This document shows positions 1 to 5,841 of a stretch of DNA of 20,526 nt, piece after piece. The position numbers and the translations under genes are program-made. Below the pieces are notes generated by a model. The model worked only from the letters and a program-made list of their open reading frames with translations, ran no database searches and had not been told where the DNA came from. How positions within the stretch are numbered: position 1 is the first letter of the stretch; each line of letters opens with the position of its first letter. Source of the DNA: JAZKFT01 sp963845495. Its GTDB lineage: Bacteria; Bacteroidota; Bacteroidia; Chitinophagales; Chitinophagaceae. The stretch covers positions 1-20,526 of the forward strand of contig CAWJTH010000162.1 of the NCBI GenBank assembly GCA_963845495.1. Direction: 5' to 3'.

Positions 1-793
1 GATGTATTGCTCCACTGTAACCTGTATTAATGGAAAGCTTTTTTACATCTTTTTTTAATACAATATTAATAACACCTGCAATGGCATCGGAACCATATTG
101 GGCAGAAGCACCATCCCGTAGAATTTCAATGTGATCTATCGCTGCTTCTGGAATTGCATTTAAATCAGTGCCACTATTGCCGCGGCCACGTGTACCTACT
201 TCATTTACAAAAGCTGATAAATGCCGGCGTTTGCCGTTGATTAACACCAAAGTCTGGTCAAACCCCAAACCACGCAAGCTGGCAAAGTCAATGGCATCAG
301 ATCCATCACCACCGCTTTGTTTATTATAATTAAAAGAGGGAACGGCCATATTTAATTGGCTCATTAAATCTGGCTTCGCTGTTGTTTGCCCTGCCTCGTT
401 TACCTTAATTACATCAACCGGTACCGGCGATTCGGTTCTTGTCCTGGCAGCACCACGGTTACCCAATACCACCACCTCTTGTATTGTAGCTACCGATGCG
501 ACCAATTCGGCATTTAAAACTTTAGTTTCGCCAGCGGCTAATGTTACACTTATTGTTTTTTTATCGAACCCCAGTGCCGAAAAAGCTACTTTATAAGTTC
601 CCGGAGGTAAATTAAGTGTATAAATCCCGTCATCATTTGCAGCTGAGCCTTTGCCTGATGGAGAAGCAATAACATTGGCGCCAGAAATCGGGTTTCCGTT
701 ACTTGATATCTTTCCTGATAATTTTTGTGCAAGGATAGAACTGCAAAAAAATACAGCAATCCCCAGAGAGAAAAGGTAATTTCTCATTTTCAT
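1..793 (-). CDS. TonB-dependent outer membrane receptor, N-terminal part (runs off the window)
   Basis: This is the first 264 codons of a TonB-dependent receptor, an outer membrane barrel that imports a substrate using energy passed by TonB. The start is the ATG at 791-793, giving a hydrophobic signal peptide (MKMRNYLFSLGIAVFFCSS, cleavage expected near residue 22, ILA|Q). A carboxypeptidase-regulatory-like domain follows (about residues 25-100, with GANVIA, NDDGIYTL and LPPGTYKV). Next come a TonB-box-like EVVVLGNR and a plug domain with SLRGLGFDQTLVLINGKRRH, ILRDGASAQYGSDAIAGVIN and NIVLKKDV. The INGKRR and DGASAQYGSDAIAGV wording resembles siderophore or vitamin-type receptors more than SusC. 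No SusD-like gene is in view because the barrel and downstream genes lie outside the window, so the substrate cannot be told. An alternative start is the ATG at 785-787. Confidence 0.93.
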   Translation of the reverse strand, partial: MKMRNYLFSLGIAVFFCSSILAQKLSGKISSNGNPISGANVIASPSGKGSAANDDGIYTLNLPPGTYKVAFSALGFDKKTISVTLAAGETKVLNAELVASVATIQEVVVLGNRGAARTRTESPVPVDVIKVNEAGQTTAKPDLMSQLNMAVPSFNYNKQSGGDGSDAIDFASLRGLGFDQTLVLINGKRRHLSAFVNEVGTRGRGNSGTDLNAIPEAAIDHIEILRDGASAQYGSDAIAGVINIVLKKDVKKLSINTGYSGAIH

Positions 794-1190
794 TGTTGTC
801 AATTTTGGTTAATAATCTATGTAAAATGTAAGCTAAAGATAATTGATTTAAGGTAAATTTTAATATAATATAAAACAATATATGTATTAATACAGTGGTA
901 GTTCGATAATTTTTGTAGTAATGGCGAAGTATTTTACGATACGCATACGATTTCGAAGAAAAAATGCTTTATAGTAAAAATTTTAAATATTTTTTTATTT
1001 TTAATGTAAAAAAAATGGACATTATAGGCCGTATTTAAAAAAATGGCTAAATTGTTAACGCCAATATGAATGTGTCTAATTTAAAGGATGAAGCACTATT
1101 TGATAAAAACATCAACCATTTATTTCTTATTTTTGTCATCCAATTAAATATTGGCAAAGCCAAATTTTAAAAAAAGAATTACGAAAAATA
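794..1190. other. AT-rich divergent intergenic region, TonB receptor / ffh
   Basis: These 397 bases separate two divergent genes. I see no small ORF or structured RNA that I can support. The ffh side carries a good -7 box (separate entry). On the receptor side the nearest match is TATCTTTA (minus strand, 841-834), one mismatch from TAnnTTTG and about 40 bases before the start codon. The middle (about 840-1080) is very AT-rich with A and T runs. Confidence 0.6.
1128..1135 (+). promoter_or_regulatory. Predicted -7 promoter box of ffh
   Basis: TATTTTTG is a full match to the Bacteroidota -7 consensus TAnnTTTG. A TTTG lies at 1099-1102, but the 25-base spacing is longer than usual, so the -33 element is doubtful. 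Transcription would start near 1140, giving a leader of about 50 bases. Confidence 0.55.
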
Positions 1191-2510
1191 ATGTTTGAAT
1201 CACTCAGCGAGAAACTAGAATCAGCGTTCAAAACCCTAAAAGGACAAGGTAGGATTAATGAACTAAACGTTGCAAATACGGTAAAAGATATTCGTAGGGC
1301 CTTAATTGATGCCGACGTAAATTATAAAATTGCCAAGGATTTTACCGACAGGGTAAAAGAAAAAGCAACCGGTGAAAAAGTATTGAACGCTATCAATCCT
1401 GGCCAATTGATGGTGAAAATTACGCAGGATGAACTGGCTGATTTAATGGGTGGCGAAGCCAGCGAGTTTAACGCCAACGGAAATCCTGCCATTATTTTGA
1501 TTGCAGGTTTGCAGGGTAGCGGTAAAACAACTTTTAGCGGTAAATTGGCCAATTATCTTAAAACAAAAAAAGGCAAAAGCCCGTTGTTGGTGGCCGCCGA
1601 TATTTACCGTCCTGCAGCCATTACGCAATTACAAGTGCTTGGTAGTCAAATAGGTGTGGATGTTTATGCAGATCCGGAAAATAAGGATGCCGTATCTATT
1701 GTTGAAGCTGCCATAAAAGAAGCAAAATCAAAAAATAAAAATGTTGTTATTATCGATACCGCCGGTAGGTTGGCGATTGATGAGGTAATGATGACCGAAG
1801 TGGCCAACATAAAATCGGCTGTAAATCCCACAGAAATTTTGTTTGTTGTGGACTCCATGACTGGTCAAGATGCTGTGAATACCGCAAAAACGTTTAATGA
1901 ACGGCTCGATTTTACTGGTGTTGTGCTTACAAAATTAGACGGTGATACCCGCGGCGGGGCGGCGCTTTCCATTAAATACACGGTTAATAAACCTATCAAG
2001 TTTGTAAGCCAAGGAGAAAAATTGGATACGCTGGATGTTTTTTATCCAGATAGGATGGCGCAGCGTATTTTGGGCATGGGCGATATAACCAGTTTGGTAG
2101 AAAAGGCCCAAGAACAATTCAACGAAGAAGAAGCAAGGAAGCTAGAAAAGAAAATTAGGAAAAACCAGTTTGATTTCGAAGATTTTTTAACCCAAATCCA
2201 ACAAATCAAAAAAATGGGCAACCTAAAAGATTTGATGGGAATGATACCAGGCGTGGGCAAACAAATGAAAGATATTGATATAAAAGATGACGCTTTTAAA
2301 GGTATCGAAGCTATGATAAGTAGCATGACGCCTTATGAAAGAGCAAACCCGGATGTTATTAATCCAAGCCGCCGCAAACGCATTGCGTCAGGTGCAGGGA
2401 AAAGTTTAGATGAGTTGAACGCCTTCATTAAACAGTTCGACCAAATGAAGCAGATGATGAAAATGATGAATAAAATGCCGATGGGCGGCAAAATGATGGG
2501 GAAAAGGTAA
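1191..2510 (+). CDS. ffh: Signal recognition particle GTPase Ffh
   Basis: Ffh binds 4.5S/SRP RNA and signal sequences of nascent membrane proteins and delivers ribosomes to FtsY at the inner membrane. The 439 residues match the usual family length. An N-terminal helical bundle (about 1-90) is followed by the G domain: P-loop GLQGSGKTT (106-114), AADIYRPAA (135-143), DTAGR (189-193) and TKLDGD (247-252). The M domain (about 300-439) has the RNA-binding SRRKRIASGAG helix and ends in a Met-rich stretch with repeated MMKMMNK-like motifs, the expected signal-peptide groove. The ATG start fits the conserved N-terminus MFESLSEKLE. It appears monocistronic, with its own promoter box and 265 bases before rpsP. 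Confidence 0.98.
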   Translation: MFESLSEKLESAFKTLKGQGRINELNVANTVKDIRRALIDADVNYKIAKDFTDRVKEKATGEKVLNAINPGQLMVKITQDELADLMGGEASEFNANGNPAIILIAGLQGSGKTTFSGKLANYLKTKKGKSPLLVAADIYRPAAITQLQVLGSQIGVDVYADPENKDAVSIVEAAIKEAKSKNKNVVIIDTAGRLAIDEVMMTEVANIKSAVNPTEILFVVDSMTGQDAVNTAKTFNERLDFTGVVLTKLDGDTRGGAALSIKYTVNKPIKFVSQGEKLDTLDVFYPDRMAQRILGMGDITSLVEKAQEQFNEEEARKLEKKIRKNQFDFEDFLTQIQQIKKMGNLKDLMGMIPGVGKQMKDIDIKDDAFKGIEAMISSMTPYERANPDVINPSRRKRIASGAGKSLDELNAFIKQFDQMKQMMKMMNKMPMGGKMMGKR

Positions 2511-2607
2511 TTCAAAAAAGAAAAGTCAACAAAATTCCAACGAATCAAATTCCTTGCTTTATTTTTCCCTAGACTGTATTGTTTAAGAAGGAATTACGAA
2601 GTGAAAA

Positions 2608-2625
2608 CCAAGTGCAATAACTTGG
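2608..2625. repeat. Short inverted repeat downstream of ffh
   Basis: CCAAGT and ACTTGG form a perfect six-base stem with a six-base loop, about 100 bases after the ffh stop. No T run follows, so it is not a convincing intrinsic terminator. The rest of the ffh-rpsP gap shows no gene. Confidence 0.35.
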
Positions 2626-2683
2626 ATTTGGAATTTATTAGTTGCAATTTCTCAGGTTGATTGACATTAATTAACATTCTGAT

Positions 2684-2714
2684 TTTGTTTTTATCATATC
2701 CACCCTTAATTTTG
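2684..2714 (+). promoter_or_regulatory. rpsP promoter, Bacteroidota -33/-7 type
   Basis: TTTG (2684-2687), exactly 19 bases, then TAATTTTG (2707-2714) match the primary sigma-factor consensus of Bacteroidota (TTTG-N19-TAnnTTTG) at every fixed position. Transcription would start near 2719, leaving a leader of about 56 bases before rpsP. This is the best promoter in the window and a good phylum marker. Confidence 0.85.
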
Positions 2715-2775
2715 CAACTTCTCAATCATGGGAAACTAATCATATTCATTCACCGCATTTAAATCTTTATTTAAG

Positions 2776-3252
2776 ATGCCAGTTAAAATTCGCTTACAGC
2801 GCCACGGATCTAAAAAACGTCCGTTTTATTTTATTGTTATTGCCGATGCACGTGCACCACGTGATGGTAAATTTATCCAAAAAATTGGAACTTACAATCC
2901 ATTAACAGTTCCTGCCACCATACAGGTTGATCGTCAAAAAGCATTGGAATGGTTGCACAAAGGTGCACAACCTACTGATACCGTTCGTCGTATCTTAAGC
3001 TTTAAAGGTGTATTGTATTTAAAACATTTATTGCGCGGTGTAAAATTGGGTTTATTTGATGACGCAACTGCTATGACCAAATTCCAAACTTGGCATACTG
3101 AGCACGAAGCAAATACCAAACGCCGCCAAGATGAGCACCGCAAAACACGCCAGGCCAAGAAATATGTGCCAATTGTGAAAAAAGTGGAAGAAGCTCCAGC
3201 AGCTCCGGTTAAAGAAGCTCCGACATCAGAAGCTCCAACATCAGAAGCATAA
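2776..3252 (+). CDS. rpsP: 30S ribosomal protein bS16
   Basis: bS16 is a small-subunit protein needed for assembly of the 16S rRNA body. The N-terminus MPVKIRLQRHGSKKRPFYFI with IVIADARAPRDGKFIQKIGTYNP is the family signature, and the core domain covers about residues 1-85. The protein has 158 residues, longer than the roughly 80-90 of many bacteria. The extra part is a basic stretch followed by an Ala/Glu/Pro tail, as is common in Bacteroidota. The last residues repeat EAPTS, encoded by a 15-base direct repeat. The gene has its own strong promoter and ends at a bidirectional terminator, so it appears monocistronic. The frequent partner rimM is not next to it. Confidence 0.98.
   Translation: MPVKIRLQRHGSKKRPFYFIVIADARAPRDGKFIQKIGTYNPLTVPATIQVDRQKALEWLHKGAQPTDTVRRILSFKGVLYLKHLLRGVKLGLFDDATAMTKFQTWHTEHEANTKRRQDEHRKTRQAKKYVPIVKKVEEAPAAPVKEAPTSEAPTSEA
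3214..3249 (+). repeat. 15-bp tandem repeat encoding the bS16 tail
   Basis: GAAGCTCCGACATCA (3214-3228) is repeated as GAAGCTCCAACATCA (3229-3243), followed by a partial GAAGCA. It encodes EAPTS-EAPTS-EA, so copy-number change would lengthen or shorten the tail in frame. Confidence 0.8.
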
Positions 3253-3271
3253 TAACTACTATATTTTGCGC

Positions 3272-3313
3272 AAAAAAAATTAACGCCCTACAAATTGTGG
3301 GGCGTTTTATTTT
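3272..3313. terminator. Bidirectional intrinsic terminator, rpsP / sugar dehydrogenase
   Basis: AACGCCC (3282-3288) pairs with GGGCGTT (3300-3306). A T-G wobble and an inner ACA/TGT extend the stem around a small loop. A T-rich run follows on the plus strand (3305-3313). On the other side an A8 run (3272-3279) provides the T run for minus-strand transcription. It sits between the convergent stop codons of rpsP and the dehydrogenase and should serve both. Confidence 0.85.
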
Positions 3314-4335
3314 AGAACGTTGCGGAGCAACATTGTACTGGCAGCTGCATAAATATTTTCAATAATTTCTACGGTTTTTAGGCTTTCAAAAGCATTGGTG
3401 ATGGTGGATTGGCCACTTTCAAGCACGTTTATCATGTTTTCATAAACCTTATCATGATTGCTCATACTGCCAATATAATCACCATAATTGTTGGCTAAAT
3501 TGCCTTTTGGAAGGTTTTCTATTTTATAATTTTCGATAGCCTGGTATTCCAATTCATTTAAATATTGGCCGCCAATTTTAACCGTACCTTTTTCCCCAAA
3601 AACGGTTAGCGAGCCTTCCATATTTTTTCCATACGCATTTACCGTGTAATTAATGGTTCCAATGGTACCGTTTTTAAAGGTTAATATTACTACGCCGGTA
3701 TCCTCAAAATCAATAATTTGTTGATGCGCAAAGTTTTTTATGACCGCAGCTACTTGTTGCACATCACCAAACATCCAATACAAAAGATCAATGAAATGGC
3801 TGAATTGCGTAAATAAGGTTCCACCATCCAAATCTTTTGTTCCTTTCCAAGAATTGGCATAATAATCTGCATTTCGATTCCAAAAACAGCTTAATTGAAT
3901 GCTAAAAATGTGGCCTAATACATTGTTTTCAAGGCATTTTTTTAAGGCCATCACGGGCGGGTTAAACCTGTTTTGCTTCACCACAAAAAGAAGCCGGTTA
4001 TTTTTTTTTGCGGCTTCCAACATAGCATGACCATCTTTTACAGATATAGCCAACGGTTTTTCGCATAAAACATGGCATCCACTATCTAAGGCTAAAATAG
4101 AATGTGTGGCATGTAATCCATTGGGCGTACAAACTGACACGACATCAATTTCACTTTTTTTATGATGCAATAAATCAGTCAAAGAAAAATAAACATCACA
4201 ACCATATTTTTGGCTGAACGTTTTAGCTTTAGCTTCGTCAATATCGCAAACAGCCACTAATTTACCCTGTTTTGCAATATGTTCAGCATGCCTGCTGCCA
4301 ATTTTACCACAACCTACCAGTGCAAATGATATCAC
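3307..4335 (-). CDS. Gfo/Idh/MocA-family NAD(P)-dependent sugar dehydrogenase (WlbA/WbpB-like)
   Basis: This is a 342-residue cytoplasmic oxidoreductase. An N-terminal Rossmann fold has GCGKIGSRH (8-16), then CTPNGLH (69-75) and the family's EKP (92-94). The C-terminal substrate domain has VVKQNRFNPP (118-127) and GGTLFTQFSHFIDLL (171-185), the latter holding the H..D pair expected in the active site. The VKQNR.NPP wording recalls UDP-N-acetylglucosaminuronate 3-dehydrogenases (WlbA/WbpB), which would suit the polysaccharide genes further right, but the exact substrate is inference. The start is GTG at 4333-4335: a TAA at 4345-4347 in the same frame rules out a longer protein, and the conserved N-terminus begins here. 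It stands alone, convergent with rpsP and divergent from the next gene. Confidence 0.85.
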   Translation of the reverse strand: MISFALVGCGKIGSRHAEHIAKQGKLVAVCDIDEAKAKTFSQKYGCDVYFSLTDLLHHKKSEIDVVSVCTPNGLHATHSILALDSGCHVLCEKPLAISVKDGHAMLEAAKKNNRLLFVVKQNRFNPPVMALKKCLENNVLGHIFSIQLSCFWNRNADYYANSWKGTKDLDGGTLFTQFSHFIDLLYWMFGDVQQVAAVIKNFAHQQIIDFEDTGVVILTFKNGTIGTINYTVNAYGKNMEGSLTVFGEKGTVKIGGQYLNELEYQAIENYKIENLPKGNLANNYGDYIGSMSNHDKVYENMINVLESGQSTITNAFESLKTVEIIENIYAAASTMLLRNVLK

Positions 4336-4356
4336 TTTTTTTGTTTAAGTTCACTG

Positions 4357-4364
4357 CAAATATG
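4357..4364 (-). promoter_or_regulatory. Possible -7 box of the sugar dehydrogenase
   Basis: On the minus strand the sequence is CATATTTG, one mismatch from TAnnTTTG, 21 bases before the GTG start. No good -33 match was found. Confidence 0.35.
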
Positions 4365-4547
4365 GCTTTTCTTACTTAAAATGTTAGCGGTTGGATAGGA
4401 GAGGACAGTTGTCACGAAAAAACTTAGCGATGATTTTTTACTGGTTCACAGTTTCCTGACCAAGTCAGAACCCTGTATTTTTCGTTTTTTTCAATCTTGA
4501 TTTTCCTGTTAATTCAGCGAATTACTTATTTTCTTACTTCGTATTTG

Positions 4548-4555
4548 TATTTTTG
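4548..4555 (+). promoter_or_regulatory. -7 promoter box abutting a start codon
   Basis: TATTTTTG is a full match to TAnnTTTG and ends only four bases before the ATG at 4560. If it is used, the transcript would begin at or next to the start codon. No TTTG is found at the -33 spacing. Confidence 0.45.
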
Positions 4556-4559
4556 CTCA

Positions 4560-5720
4560 ATGGAATTAATTGAGGTAATAAGCAAGGCACACCAAAAGAT
4601 ATTTATAAAAGTAAACATGGCTATAAATGGCGATGACCTCAATTATATAAGGCCATTAGACAAGGACGTGAATGAGGTTTTTGACAAAACAAAAAATAAA
4701 ACTTTTAGGTTTGGCGATGTAAAGCGTTGGGTTTTAATGGATGATGACAACAAACTTATTGGTCGCATTGCCGCATTTACCAATTCAAAATATACCAATA
4801 AAGGCGACGAGCAACCCACCGGGGGCGTCGGATTTTTTGATTGCATTAATGACCAAACAGCAGCCAATCTGTTGTTTGACGTGTCAAAAAATTGGCTGGC
4901 GAGCAAAGGAATGGAAGCGATGGACGGCCCAATTAATTTTGGTGAAAGGGATAGGTGGTGGGGGTTGGTTATTTCAGGTTTTCATCCCCCGCTTTATGCA
5001 ATGAATTACAATAAACCCTACTATCAGCAATTGTTTGAGAACTATGGCTTTAAAATATTCTTTAATCAAATTTGTTTTGGTACACCAATTACCACGCAGT
5101 TAAGCAAAAAATTTACTGATGCCCATGCACGTTTCTCCGGTAAACCAGAATACTCCGTAAAATATATTGATAAGAATAATATCGAAAAATTTGCGAATGA
5201 TTTTTGCACCGTGTACAACAAAGCTTGGGCAAGCCATGAAGGCAATAAACAAATGGAAGTAGAACAAGCGTTGAAGTTGTTTAAGGGCATGAAACCTGTA
5301 ATGGACGAAAAGATTGTATGGTTTGCTTATTATAAAGGCGAACCGATGGCTATGTATATCAATCTTCCTGATTTAAACCAAATTTTTAAATATTTGAATG
5401 GCCAATTTGGGGCTTGGGCAAAACTGAAGTTTTTGTGGTATAAAAAATTTAAGCCATGTACCCGGTTTGTTGGGATTGTTTATGGTGTGGTTCCGCGTTT
5501 TCAAGGAACGGGACTTGACTATTACATGCTTGTAGAAGCTGCCAAAGTAATACAAGGAGAATTGAATTATACCGAAACGGAACTACAATGGCAAGGCGAT
5601 TTTAATCCAAAAATGATCAACATTTCAAAACATATAGGCATGGAAGAAACCAGACGATTGGCAACTTTTAGATGTTTATTCGATAGGAACAAGGAATTTA
5701 AGCGGCATCCAATTTTGTAA
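4560..5720 (+). CDS. GNAT-like protein of the YghO/BcerS-like group, function unknown
   Basis: This is a 386-residue soluble protein. It resembles a widespread bacterial family with a GNAT acyltransferase-like fold, of which E. coli YghO is a member. Family-like stretches include IRPLDKDVNEVFD, KNKTFRFGDVKRW, GRIAAFTNSKY, GGVGFFDCIND, MDGPINFGERDRWWG and YGVVPRFQGTGLDYYM; the last sits where GNAT proteins have their acyl-CoA-binding turn. The frame is open back to 4497, but ATG 4560 is preferred. MELIEVISK is a family-like beginning, the extra upstream residues are only hydrophobic read-through, and the -7 box lies directly before it. A later ATG at 4617 would cut conserved residues close. 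The substrate is unknown, and the single-gene context gives no clue. Some databases may list such proteins under unrelated names. Confidence 0.75.
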   Translation: MELIEVISKAHQKIFIKVNMAINGDDLNYIRPLDKDVNEVFDKTKNKTFRFGDVKRWVLMDDDNKLIGRIAAFTNSKYTNKGDEQPTGGVGFFDCINDQTAANLLFDVSKNWLASKGMEAMDGPINFGERDRWWGLVISGFHPPLYAMNYNKPYYQQLFENYGFKIFFNQICFGTPITTQLSKKFTDAHARFSGKPEYSVKYIDKNNIEKFANDFCTVYNKAWASHEGNKQMEVEQALKLFKGMKPVMDEKIVWFAYYKGEPMAMYINLPDLNQIFKYLNGQFGAWAKLKFLWYKKFKPCTRFVGIVYGVVPRFQGTGLDYYMLVEAAKVIQGELNYTETELQWQGDFNPKMINISKHIGMEETRRLATFRCLFDRNKEFKRHPIL

Positions 5721-5828
5721 ATTTTTAAAAGAGATATCTTCTGTGAATTATTTTTCCTAAATTTTCCACTAAAAATATAAAATTATTCAGGTCGATTTCT
5801 TCTCTTATTTTTTCAGATTCCATCTTCT

Positions 5829-5836
5829 TACATTTG
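5829..5836 (+). promoter_or_regulatory. -7 promoter box abutting the dnaX start codon
   Basis: TACATTTG is a full match to TAnnTTTG and ends five bases before the dnaX ATG. The N-terminus of DnaX is so conserved that the start codon is secure, so use of this box implies a leaderless or near-leaderless mRNA. The -33 position is T-rich without a clear TTTG. Confidence 0.5.
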
Positions 5837-5841
5837 CGTAG

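Noticed and set aside
2548..2595. AATTCCTT / AAGGAATT inverted repeat after ffh as a terminator
   Set aside because: The loop is over 30 bases, the stem is AT-rich and no T run follows.
4497..4559. Longer start for the GNAT-like gene
   Set aside because: The extra residues are hydrophobic read-through over the promoter region and do not look family-like; ATG 4560 fits better.
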